A DNA stretch of 64,000 nucleotides from Eulemur rufifrons (Eukaryota > Chordata > Mammalia > Primates > Lemuridae), in assembly GCF_041146395.1 (NCBI RefSeq), contig NC_091002.1:5698501-5762500 (forward strand), read 5' to 3'. The translations under genes and the position numbers were made by a program. Positions 11,453 through 22,557 of the stretch are shown here, in pieces. Every line of letters begins with the position of its first letter. Within the stretch, counting starts at the first letter, position 1. The notes below the pieces were generated by a model that saw only the letters and a list, made by a program, of their open reading frames with translations, made no database searches and was not told the origin of the DNA.

Positions 11453-12357
11453 TGAAAGTTGTTTTGATGATTTTAGATTCTTTAAACCAGCTTGTCAATT
11501 TCTACTGGAATTCGGATTTGGATTTCATTGAATCTATAGATGGATCCAAAGGGAAATGATATCTTAATATTGAGCTTTCTGATTTACAAATGCGGGGTTT
11601 CTCTCCATTTACTTAGCTCTTTGAGCAATGCTTTACAGTTTCGGTGCATAGGTCTTGCACATATTTCGTCAGATTTATCCCTATGCACTTCATACTTTGG
11701 ATGGCATTGTATATTCTATTTAAAAAATTTTAACTGTCAATTGTTTGCTGCTGGTATATAGAAATACAATTGATGTTTGTATAATAATCTTGTATTCTGC
11801 AACCTTGCTAAACTCGCTTAATTAAGTATTAGTTCCTGTAGCCTCTTTGTAGATCCTGTAGGATTCTCTGTGGTTGCGTACCCTGTCTGTGAATAAAGTA
11901 CGACTTCTTCCTTTCCAGTCTGGCTGCTTTTCATTTTTGATTATTGCACTGGCTTGAATACCCAGTCAATGCTGAGTAGGATTGACAGCAAACAGCCTTG
12001 CCTTTTGCCTAATCGTGGGGGAAAGTATTCAGGCCTTCACCATTAGGTATGGTGTTAGCTGTGTGTGTTTCAGAAATGCCCTTTATGAAGTTGAGAAAGT
12101 TTTCTTTTATTGGTATTTTGTGAAAGGTTTTTTTGTTTTAAATAAGAAATGATTGTTGGATTTTGTCAAATAATTTTTCTGTATCTATTCAAATAGTCAT
12201 AAGGTTTTTCTTTTCTAGTCAGTTAATATGGTGAATTACATTGATTGATTTCTGAATGTTAAACCAACTTTGCATTCCACACATCATGCAACTCCACTTG
12301 ATCATGAAGTATTAATTACACTTTAATAATATTGTTGGATTCTATTTGCTAAATTTT

Positions 12358-12368
12358 AAGAATTTTTG
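12358..12368. repeat. Target-site duplication of the ZCRB1 retrocopy, left copy
   Basis: AAGAATTTTTG, repeated at 13707-13717. It is preceded by TTTT, giving TT/AAGA at the nick, close to the L1 endonuclease preference TT/AAAA. Deleting the retrocopy restores a continuous L1 sequence (AAGAATTTTTGCATTTATG). Confidence 0.9.
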
Positions 12369-12408
12369 GGGGGCCCAGGTTTTTCAAAGCCGGGAAGAGG
12401 CACTGCTG

Positions 12409-12435
12409 ATGCTACGATCTCAATTGCGCGCTTAA
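12409..12435 (+). other. Upstream open reading frame 1 in retrocopy 5' UTR
   Basis: ATG at 12409, eight codons, stop TAA at 12433-12435. It would precede the main start if a transcript began at the retrocopy 5' end. Confidence 0.7.
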
Positions 12436-12453
12436 CCCTTCCCAGGACCCGTG

Positions 12454-12495
12454 ATGCCAAGGCCTCTCCGAGGGATAGGGAAGAGTCTGGGTTAA
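12454..12495 (+). other. Upstream open reading frame 2 in retrocopy 5' UTR
   Basis: ATG at 12454, thirteen codons, stop TAA at 12493-12495, closing 62 nt before the main start. Translation from it would lower initiation at 12558 by the usual uORF logic. That is an inference. Confidence 0.7.
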
Positions 12496-12557
12496 GCCCC
12501 AAGGTGAGCCGAGGGCTCGCGCTCTTCTGGTCTCCTGGACCCGCCCCACCTGAAGAA

Positions 12558-13211
12558 ATGAGTGGTGGATTGGCTCCAAGTAAGAGCACAGTGTATGTAT
12601 CCAACTTACCCTTTTCCTTGACAAACAATGACTTATACAGGATATTTTCCAAGTATGGCAAAGTTGTAAAGGTTACTATAATGAAAGATAAAGATACCAG
12701 GAAGAGTAAAGGGGTTGCATTTATTTTATTTTTGGATAAAGACTCTGCACAAAACTGTACCAGGGCAATAAACAACAAACAGTTATTTGGTAGAGTGATA
12801 AAAGCAAGCATTGCTATTGACAATGGAAGAGCCGCTGAGTTCATCCGAAGGCGAAACTACTTTGATAAATCAAAGTGTTATGAATGCGGGGAAAGTGGTC
12901 ACTTAAGTTACGCCTGTCCTAAGAACATGCTTGGAGAACGTGAACCTCCAAAGAAGAAAGAAAAAAAGAAAAAGAAGAAAATTCCTGAACCAGAAGAAGA
13001 AATTGAGGAAGTAGGAGAAAGTGAAGATGAAGGGGAAGATCCTGCTCTTGACAGCCTCAGTCAGGCCATAGCATTCCAGCAAGCCAAAATTGAAGAAGAA
13101 CAAAGAAAATGGAAACCCAGTTCAGGGGGCCCCTCAACATCAGATGATTCAAGACGCCCAAGGATAAAGAAAAGCAAATATTTCAGTGATGAGGAAGAAC
13201 TCAGTGATTAA
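12558..13211 (+). CDS. ZCRB1: ZCRB1-like protein, 217 aa, intronless
   Basis: In its family this protein (MADP-1, U11/U12 snRNP 31K) is a nuclear RNA-binding component of the minor U12-type spliceosome. The frame gives 217 residues, the length I know for the human protein, with ATG at 12558 in GAAGAAATGA context and TAA at 13209. An RRM spans about residues 10-88: RNP2 is VYVSNL at 12-17 and RNP1 is KGVAFILF at 51-58. A CCHC zinc knuckle follows with C107, C110, H115 and C120 in the C-X2-C-X4-H-X4-C spacing. Then come a lysine run at about 132-141, an acidic stretch at 143-161 and an RS/acidic tail ending DEEELSD. The zinc ligands and aromatic RNP residues are kept. From memory of the human protein only about half a dozen residues differ, near I142, G153, R183, G191 and K207. 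No frameshift or stop is present. The in-frame extension upstream of 12558 has no ATG and is 5' UTR. Expression is unknown. Confidence 0.9.
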   Translation: MSGGLAPSKSTVYVSNLPFSLTNNDLYRIFSKYGKVVKVTIMKDKDTRKSKGVAFILFLDKDSAQNCTRAINNKQLFGRVIKASIAIDNGRAAEFIRRRNYFDKSKCYECGESGHLSYACPKNMLGEREPPKKKEKKKKKKIPEPEEEIEEVGESEDEGEDPALDSLSQAIAFQQAKIEEEQRKWKPSSGGPSTSDDSRRPRIKKSKYFSDEEELSD

Positions 13212-13654
13212 CATTGTATTTATTATGTAAATATAAAAAGTCTTGGAGTACAGAGTTCAGTTGGGGATTAAAGATTACTTTTAGAATTTGAGCATATGAA
13301 CACTTAATGCCAAATAGTTTTTACTGAAAAATAGTTCATAGGAAATTAAAACATAATTTTAAAGTATCATGTTTCTATCTGGCCTTAGCATATTAATAAA
13401 AATAAAGATTTGCTAGCAACAATCTTGTAAAGAGCTAATTTTAACAAAAATAAGAAAACTTAATACTATCATAGTAATACTATTGTCATCCCAAGAAAAA
13501 AGATATTTAAAAAATTTATTTTAGATGTTCATTATAAAAAGCTTTGTTTGTGTCTGATTGGTTTACATGAGGGCTTTTGAAATAAATTTAATCTTTAAAA
13601 CAAAAATATCATAAAGACTGAAAAGTTGAATGATTTATTGTTAGTAATAGTATT

Positions 13655-13660
13655 AATAAA
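13655..13660 (+). promoter_or_regulatory. Polyadenylation signal inherited from ZCRB1 mRNA
   Basis: AATAAA 23 nt before the A-tract that begins at 13684, the normal spacing for cleavage and polyadenylation. It marks the 3' end of the copied mRNA. Confidence 0.85.
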
Positions 13661-13706
13661 CTTTTCAAGAGAATTTTGTCTTTAAAAAAAAAAAAAAGAA
13701 AAAAAA

Positions 13707-13717
13707 AAGAATTTTTG
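13707..13717. repeat. Target-site duplication of the ZCRB1 retrocopy, right copy
   Basis: AAGAATTTTTG directly after the A-rich tail, an exact match to 12358-12368. Confidence 0.9.
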
Positions 13718-16160
13718 CATTTATGTTCATAATGTACATTAGTCTGTGGCTGTCTTTGGTGTCATTGCCTGGATTTGGTACCAGGGTAATGCGTGTCTCA
13801 TGAAATTAATTTGAAATTATTTCTTTCTCTTCAATTTTCTAGAAGAGTTTGTGTAGAATTAGTGTTATTTCTTCCTTGAAACCTATTTGGTCTTGGAGTT
13901 CTCTTTTGGGAAGATTTTTAACCATAAATTCAATCTTTAATTGCTACAAGACTGACTATTCATATTTTTTATTTTTTCTTGAATGAGCTTTGTTAGTTTG
14001 TGTTTTGAGAAATTTTTCCTTTTCATCTAAGTTGTTAAATTCATTGGAATAAAATGCCCTTAATATCCCCTTATTATATGTAGATCTCAAATGATGTCAC
14101 CTTTGCAATGTCCTAGAGTTGGCCATCTGTCTTCTCCCTTTTATTCCTGATTGGTCTGGTTCATTGATCTTACTGATCTTCTCAAAGAACCAACTTTTGG
14201 TTTTATTGCTTCTCTTTTGCTTTCTCTTTTCTATATTGATTTCCACTTTAGTACTTATTATTTCCTTTCTTCTGTTTATTTTGAGTTTTATTTGCTCTTC
14301 CTCTTCTTGGTTTCTTAAGGTATAAGCTGAGGCCATTGATTTGGGGTCTTTCTTTTTCCCTGACGTAGAGGTTTAGTGCTACGAATTTCCCTCTAGGTAC
14401 TGAACTTCCTCAGCAGTAGCCCCAATTTTTTGATTTGTTATATTTCCATTTTCATTCAGTTCAAAATACTTTCTCATTCTTCTTTTGATTTCTTCTTTGA
14501 CCTGGGAGTTATTTAGAAGTGTGTTATTTAGTTTCCATATATTTAAAAATTTCCAGATATTTTTCTGTTACTGGTTTTTAGTTTAATTCCACTCTGGTCA
14601 TGTAACATATGTATGTGATACGCTGTATGACTTGAATACTTTTAAATTTGTTGAGACTTATTTTATGGCCCAGAATGTGATATTTCCTGGTAAATATTCC
14701 TCATGAATTTGAAAGCGGGCACTGCGCTGTCACTGGGCGAGTTTTCCACGCGTGAGAGCGTTTGTCTCCCACAGTCCGAACCATACTCTCCCCGCCTGTC
14801 CTGTCAGCTGTGGTGCGAGGGGTGTTGAAATCTCTGCACTTATGGGCTTGTCTGTGTTTTCCTGTGATTTTCTCAGTTTTTGCTTCATACATTTTGAAGT
14901 TGTTATTGGGTGGATAAATACTTAGAATTTTAATGTCCTCTTGATGAATTAACACTTCACCATTATAAAATGACTCTCATTATCCCTGGCGATACTCTCT
15001 GCTCTGAAATCTACTTTGTGTGATACTAATGTAGCCCCTTTAGCTTTATTTTTCAGTATCAGCATGATTTATCTTTTTCTATCCTTTTACTTTTAATCTA
15101 TTGGTGTTTTTGTATTTAAAGTGGGTTTCCCATAGGCAGCGCAGAGTTGGGTCTTGACGTTTCAATCCGACAACTTCTGCCTTCTAATTGGAGTTTAGAC
15201 AACTTACATTTGATGTAAATGTTAATGTACCTGGATTTAAATTCATTGTCTAGCTTTTGTTTGTCATTTGTCCCCTGTATCCTTTGCTCCCCCTTCCTCT
15301 TTTTCTGTCTTCTTCGGAATGAGTATTTTTTATGGTTTCACTTTCTCTCCTTTGTTGGCGTATTAGCTATCATGCTTTGCTATTTTAGTGGTTGCTTTAG
15401 TGCATGCGCCTTCGGTTTGTCGTAGGCTACCTTCGGTGAAGTTAAGGTATGAAACATTACACCATGGCGTGGATGGCGTGCGGACCTCACGCCAGTGGGC
15501 TGTGATTTCGCCTGTCCTGGGTTTTGTGCTGTTTTTGTCACACATTGCACTTCTACACGTTATAAACCTCACAACACATTGTTATTATTATTTTACTTTT
15601 TTTCCTTGAAATGGAAGATTGTCACAGCTGCCATTTCTGAAGTTCTGAATTCTGTGGAGATACAGGTAGGTTTTCAGTTGGTATCATTTTCTTCCTGCTT
15701 GAAAAAGATCCTTCAACGTCCCTTGTAGTGTGGGTCCTCCAGCGATAAATTCTTTCAGCTTTTTTTTTATGTCTGAAAAAGTCTTTATTTTGCCTTTGTA
15801 TTTGAAAGATATTTTCGCTGTCAAAGAATATGAGGTTGACAGTTTTATTTTTCTCTCAGTACTTCAGCGATGCTGGTGCACTCTCTCCTAGTGCGTTTCC
15901 GGTGAGGAATCTGCTGTCCCCTCACTTTCGTTTCTTTGCGCTCGCAGGTGGGGGTGGGGGGGTTCTCCCCCTATTTGGCTGCTTTTAAGGCTTCCCCTTT
16001 ATCACCAGTTTTAGTGAATTGTGCTTGGTATTTGTGGAGCTTCTTGGACCTGTGGGTTTATAGTTTTCATTCTAGTTGGAAAAGTTTTGATCGTGATTTC
16101 TCGAAATAGTTTTTTTCTGTCCTTTCCTCCCCCTTGAAGAATTGCAATCACACGTACATA

Positions 16161-16461
16161 GCCATTCCTCTGTATCCGTGGGGACCTGGTGCCAGGCCCC
16201 TGTGGATGCCACAATCTGCGGCTGCTCAGGTCCTGATGTCAGACGGTGTAGCTCTGACCTGTGCGCATTCTCCTGCGCGCATCGCAACGTCTCTACCCGC
16301 AATACTAATGCAATGTCAGCGCTGCGTACATAGTTGCTACACTGTATAGTTTAGGGGAAAATGACAAGAAAAAGTCTGTGCGTGTTTAGTACAGATGCTT
16401 TCTTTTTAAAAATGTCTTCCATCCATGGATGGTTGAACCCGCAGGTACCAAGGGCCGGCCG
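16161..16461 (+). mobile_element. MER2/Tigger-type DNA transposon, non-autonomous, inside L1M
   Basis: About 300 bp with imperfect terminal inverted repeats (GCCATTCCTCTGTATCC at the left, ACCAAGGGCCGGCCG at the right). It has the MER2 internal phrases CTGGTGCCAGGCCCCTGTGG, TATAGTTTAGGGGAAAATGAC and AGAAAAAGTCTGTGCG. TA dinucleotides flank it (16159-16160 and 16462-16463), as expected for pogo/Tc1-mariner transposition. Removing it rejoins the L1 phrase ACGTACA-TA-CTCAGCTGCTGG. It encodes no transposase. MER2 is my best match; another Tigger-derived MITE is possible. Confidence 0.82.
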
Positions 16462-16728
16462 TACTCAGCTGCTGGAAGTTGTCCCTCCAGTCACTGTTCT
16501 CCACTCCAACTGGGTCCCCTCCTTGCACCACGGCCCGGAAGCCCCTCAAGGTAGCACTGGAGCAACCAGGGGGCTCACCTCATCTTTTCTGGGTCTCTGA
16601 TGTCATTGTTCCTCATTGCCTGATGTTCCATGTCTTCAGGGCCATTGGTTCGTTTATCATCTTTAGCTGTTTCAGGCAGGAAGACAAACCTAGATCTCTG
16701 TCCATCTTGTCCATCAGTGGAGCTCCCT

Positions 16729-18258
<1,530 letters not shown>

Positions 18259-18263
18259 ACAGA

Positions 18264-18307
18264 GGCCAGGTGAAGGGAGGACTGGCCAGGTGAAGGGAGG
18301 ACTGGCC
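18264..18307 (+). repeat. 20-bp tandem duplication, 2.2 copies
   Basis: GGCCAGGTGAAGGGAGGACT at 18264-18283 repeats exactly at 18284-18303, followed by GGCC. Perfect identity points to a recent local duplication. Confidence 0.9.
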
Positions 18308-20095
18308 GCAAGTAATTACCTGTCGGGTCAGCCCCGCCCGTCTGAGAATACCCTTGGGGCCAGGGGAACAGCCAGAAACAGGATTTGTGAAAAGGTTTAA
18401 ACCAGACTGAGTTTTAGTAGGCGTGACCAGAAACTCCAGCATCTGCTCAAGCCTTGTTAAGGGACAAGCAGGGGATTTGAGGGAAGCCAGCAAGGGGCTT
18501 TGGCAGTGTCTGCAGACCCGAGGTCAGGTGCTCCGTCGCCAGCTCCGTCGTCACCGGCTTACCGTGGGGAGCGCAGCCTCTCCTCCTGCCTGTGCGGCCT
18601 CGGGGCCTGCTGCCGCCACCCCGCTCCCCCTCCACGCCCACCTGCCTTTGTGCCCAGGCTGGGCTCCGGGCACCGGGAAGGCCCCACAGCTTTCTGTGGG
18701 GATGGAGGCTGCTGGCACGGGGGCCCTGTGGGGCACAAGGAGCCCCCCACATGTCAGAGCCAGCAGTCAGTGGTGGGCCATAAGAGAGCAAGACTCCCGT
18801 CCCAGGACAGGGCAGTGCAGCACCCTGCGTCAAGTGGGGATGGCTGCGTCCCCAGGCCATGGGGACATGGGTCTGTGGGGGCAGAGTGCTGGCAGCTTGT
18901 GAAGCAGCGTCCCCCAGAGGCTGCGACGACACGAGAAGGGAACATTGCAAAGGTTAAATGAGAAACGGGCGCAGCCCTGCCTGCGTCCATCTCCACGTTG
19001 TCAGAGCACATTTGCGGACACGCACGAGGGAGCACGGGGAGGAAGTGCCCTCGCTCGGTGTCAGAAGCGCCACACTTCCATAATGAACCTGCCACCTCCC
19101 ACCTCCCCAGGGCTGCTTCCTGGCAGCTGGGACAGGGCTGCGTCCAGCCTGCAGCTCTGTGCTCTGGTGGCTCCTGCCCACACGGGCCGACAGCCCTGGG
19201 GAGGAAGGTCAGGAGGGTTCCTCGGGGTCCCCACCCCACCCTCCTCCATGCAGGAGTGGGGACCCCGGACAATAGTTGTCAGTGGTCACTGGTCACAAGG
19301 CCACAGCAGTCCACTTGAGAGGGTCCATGGCAGGGTCCACCCCCCCCCGAGCCCACCTGGGTGCTCTACAGGAAGGAGCCGGGTGCTGGGATTCCTGGGG
19401 TTCCACGGATGCCAAGCCAGAGCACCTTCCCCACCTGGAGTGGGGGGGCCAGGGTCCCAGCTCTGCTTGCCAGGGAGGGTGGGTGAGTGTAGACCTGAGC
19501 TCACCCCCAGCTCCCAGCACACAGAGCCACCAGTGGAAGTCCCCCGGGTGGGGTGTTGCCACGGGCAGCAGCGGGGCCACACTCGGCTCGAGCACGTGTT
19601 TGCAGGCTGCGTGGTGGATGGAGGGGGCTCTGCTGGACAGGAAGGGGCATCACTGATGATGGGCAGGTGGGCATGTGAAAGCCCCCACCCTATCACACTG
19701 TCCCTGGGGTCCAAGCCCAGGGACCCTCAACTCCACCGTCCCTGTGGGCTGCGTGATGCAGAAACACCAGAGCCCGAGGAGGGATCCCCCAACAGGGAGC
19801 TCGGTGCTTCATCCCACCCCAGCATAGGCAGGCCACAACTCACAAGCCTCAGTTTCCTGGGCCTGTGAAATGGGCCCATCACAGGCAGGCCAAGAGGTCC
19901 CTGACTGCTGAGCCCAGACACGCCTGGCCGTGTCTGTGTCCAAGAGGGCAGCTCCACAGCCCCAAACCTGCCACCAGTGGCTCCTGCCAGGCTGGGGTGG
20001 CCTTCACAGGGCAAGGGACGCCACAGCGGCTGAGCAGGCCTCCCGGTGAGGCGCTCGCCGCCCACCTTCCCGGAGCCCCGGCCCCCACCCCAGCA
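18308..20095. other. GC-rich unique sequence, no supported gene
   Basis: GC-rich DNA with long open frames on both strands and no recognisable protein. A short MIR-like piece (CAAGCCTCAGTTTCCTGGGC, with TGTGAAATGGG) lies near 19843-19875. Confidence 0.5.
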
Positions 20096-20450
20096 CACAC
20101 ACAACTATTTAATTTTGCTCTGGCAAGGAATAATAGAGTCCTGTGTATCTATTACAGATGTGGGGAGATTGGGCCGCCACAGGCTGCGCCGCACATTCAG
20201 AGGCCTAACAAAGCTGGCGACAATCGACTCGGCCTGCCATTATCCATTCAACGTGCGTAATAAATGAGCCGGGCGCAGCCTGCCATATACCACCCGGCCC
20301 AGATAACGGCTGAAAGGAGAAAATTAAATTTTGCTTTTGTTGAAACATTATGATTTATGTATTTGTAATATAGGCTGTGGTGGGCAATTGGGGAAGAAAA
20401 GATTGCTGAATATCCTTCGGGTTACTGATGGCCTCGCCGGCCACTCAGAG
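20096..20450. promoter_or_regulatory. Candidate conserved non-coding element (strong)
   Basis: A repeat-free block with AT-rich motifs and retained CpGs: AACTATTTAATTTTGCTCTG near 20102, TGCCATTATCCATTCAACG with CGTAATAAATGAGC near 20236-20270, AGATAACGGCTGAAAGGAG, GAAAATTAAATTTTGCTTTT, and TATGATTTATGTATTTG near 20349. It resembles deeply conserved enhancers of developmental genes. Conservation itself cannot be seen from one sequence. Confidence 0.55.
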
Positions 20451-20654
20451 AGCCGCGCTCAGCCCACTCCCCTCCGTGGGCAGGAATAATAGGAAACCGG
20501 GACGCGCCTTAACCCGCTCACCCACGGGAGGGAGCGAGGGGCTGGCTCGGCCCTGCTGAGCAGCCGTGGTGGGCTCCCGCACGCGGTTATGCCACACAGG
20601 TCTTGGAGGGGGTAGGGGGTGGCGTCTGCCAGCTCTGACCCGGGACCGGGCGTT

Positions 20655-20830
20655 CCGATCACCCTGTGCCCTATCTGGACCTATAAAAATAATTAACTTC
20701 TCCCGGCTGGCCCTGGAGAGACAGACACGTGAGAACATCCCCTGTAATTTATAATCTTGCAGTCCTGTCCCTTAATGCAGCAATCAGAGTGGGCTTATCG
20801 TGTTGTAGAAGGTAATGAACTTACTTACTC
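20655..20830. promoter_or_regulatory. Candidate conserved non-coding element
   Basis: AT-rich core CCTATAAAAATAATTAACTT at about 20680-20699, then CTGTAATTTATAATCTTGC and CTTAATGCAGCAATCAGAG. Unique sequence next to the stronger element at 20096-20450. Confidence 0.45.
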
Positions 20831-22219
20831 CCAGCTCACGGGTTCCCGAGCCAGGGTCTGGCGGCCCCCCCACAGCCAGCCAATGGGGAGGGCTGGGGCT
20901 GGGGGCTCCCCCACCAGGGAGTCCAGGGCCTGTCTCCTTAGTGGACAGGGCAGCGCCTGGTAGCCAGGGACCCATGTGGCTGTGTGGCTGCAGGGAGGCC
21001 ACATCCCTGGTCACACAGGGAGAGCCGAGGGCCCACGGGCATCTGGTGGCAGGCCTGGCCCTTCACTGGACACACTGAGGGACCTCGGCAAAGCCCTCCC
21101 ACCCGGAGCCACCTCGCACAGCCGGGGTGCCACGACCCCACACTCACCTGCTCACTCAGAGCTCCTTGTGGTTCCTGGGAGCTCCCACATATGACTCACC
21201 CTATCATGCTGAATGGGGATATTCCCGACAATGGGAAAACTGAGGCTCAGCGAGGCCAAGTGGCCCAAGGACACCAGTGGGGAGCAGCCGTGGAGGTATC
21301 CACCTGCCACGCTGACCCCTGCTCCTAGAGAGGAGGCCTCCTTTGAACTGTGGTCACACCAGGAGCAGCCCATCCCCTTCCATCTCATGTGTGCCAGGCA
21401 TGGCAGGTTCAGCCATGTCACCAGGGTGCCTCCCACGGGCCTCTTTGGCCCCCTGACCTGCTGTTCTCCAGGGAGACAGTGCCCAGCTGAGCTGCCATCT
21501 GTTCCCAGGACCCAGCATGTCCCAAACTAAACCCTCCTCCTCCCACTCCCCTACCCCCTGCAGGGCCCATCTTATTTTCCAGCAAGTGGAGCCTCACTGC
21601 CTCTGCCTGTCCTCAGAGAGGCCTCTGAGTCACCCCAAAAGGCAGAGACAACCTGGTCCTTGCTTGAGGTGCTGGATCAAACCTTGCCTGAAGTAGGTTC
21701 ATGGCCCACTTGGCTGTTTGAGCAGGGAGTTGCAATTGCTGCTTCCTGAGTCAGGGCTCTGATCGCTTGCACCCTGAGAGCCCTGGTGGTGTCCTCACCT
21801 CCCTCTGCAGCCTCACTCTTCTCCCCAGGCTCACAGCTCCTCAAGGCCCAAACGTAGCCCTGCCCCAGCTCTTGCTCTGCCCACCTGTCAGCCGGGGGCG
21901 GGCTGAGCCCCAGGAGCAGGAACGTGATCGGTCAGCTTGGTCAGGTGCTGGCCTGGTACTCAGCGACTGTAGAGGCCATGTGGGCTCCCAGGGTGCGGCC
22001 CGTGGGGAGGTTTCCTTATTCCCATTTTCCAGTTGGGAATTGGGACTGACAGAAGTGAGGTCAGGTGAGGCAGAGGTCAAGGGTGGGTCGGAGCTGAGGT
22101 CTGAGCTCGGGTCTCCCCTTCTTCTCACCGCCTCCCCCTCCACCATTGCCAGATCCCTGCCCAGCACCTGCACTGGCGCCACCAGGAAGCCTGTCCCCGC
22201 AGCCTGTGTGGCCCTCTTC
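20831..22219. other. GC-rich unique sequence with MIR scraps
   Basis: Antisense MIR-like pieces lie near 21205-21290 (GGGAAAACTGAGGCTCAGCG) and 22010-22110 (ATTCCCATTTTCCAGTTGGG). The rest is unique and unassigned. Confidence 0.45.
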
Positions 22220-22515
22220 CCGGGGTCAGGCCCTGCAGCAAAGGCAGAATTTGCTTTGAGGCAGATTTCTTTGTTCCAGGGGTTTGTTACTGTAACGGCT
22301 GATGAACCTCAGCCATACGGGGCCGTGTGCGTGTGGGTTGTGGGCACACGCTGGTGCCTGGTGCTGGTGCCCAGTGCCTGGCTGGGCTAGGCCTTCGCCA
22401 GAACAGACTCCTTCCCTCATCACCGCAGCATGTGAGTGTAATCGCATGTGCAGAGAGTGTCGGGCTGGGCAATGGTAATTTTATTAAGAGATTTATTTTG
22501 TGTCGTGCTGTTTTC
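22220..22515. promoter_or_regulatory. Two small AT-rich patches, weak candidate elements
   Basis: GGCAGAATTTGCTTTGAGGC to TTACTGTAACGGCTGATG at about 22241-22306, and TGTAATCGCATGTGC with GGTAATTTTATTAAGAGAT at about 22436-22490. Between them lies GC-rich sequence. Regulatory function is a guess from composition. Confidence 0.3.
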
Positions 22516-22537
22516 TTCAGTGTGGCCGTGCCAGCCG

Positions 22538-22557
22538 CCCCCCCCCCCCCCCCCCCC
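22538..22557 (+). repeat. Poly-C run, 20 bases
   Basis: Twenty consecutive C residues. Homopolymers of this length are error-prone in sequencing, so the exact count is doubtful. Confidence 0.85.

Larger units (their letters stand above)
12369..13706 (+). pseudogene. ZCRB1: Processed retrocopy of ZCRB1, complete, with open reading frame
   Basis: An intronless copy of the whole ZCRB1 mRNA: a 189-nt 5' UTR (12369-12557), the coding region (12558-13211), a 3' UTR (13212-13683) with AATAAA at 13655-13660, and an A-rich tail (13684-13706, interrupted by a G). It is bounded by an 11-bp target-site duplication and lies inside the reverse-transcriptase region of an antisense L1M. These are the marks of L1-driven retroposition. 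The copy keeps an uninterrupted frame, so retrogene and young pseudogene are both possible. No promoter inherited from the parent gene would be expected upstream of the mRNA start. The AT-rich upstream flank is antisense L1 and shows no clear promoter. Confidence 0.93.
11085..16728 (-). mobile_element. Old L1M LINE, antisense, broken by three insertions
   Basis: The plus strand reads as the reverse complement of an old L1: ORF2 reverse-transcriptase-region phrases first (CAGCTTGTCAATTTCTACTG near 11490; GCAACCTTGCTAAACTCGC near 11800; CTTCTCAAAGAACCAACTTTTGG near 14175), then 5'-ward phrases (TAAAGTGGGTTTCCCATAGG near 15117; GAGCTTCTTGGACCTGTGGG near 16037; TTTAGCTGTTTCAGGCAGG near 16662). 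The pieces are about 11085-11114, 11461-12368, 13707-16160 and 16464-16728. They are split by an Alu, the ZCRB1 retrocopy and a MER2 element. Many stops and indels are present, so it is a dead copy. The subfamily is not certain, and about 16500-16600 is a weak match. Confidence 0.85.

Noticed and set aside
12366..12557. 64-codon N-terminal extension of the ZCRB1 frame
   Set aside because: The frame stays open through the 5' UTR, but its first codon is TTG and no in-frame ATG precedes 12558. The family protein starts at MSGGLAP.
18945..19868. 307-codon open frame, plus strand
   Set aside because: GC-rich shadow frame with no initiation context, domain or splice structure that I can support.
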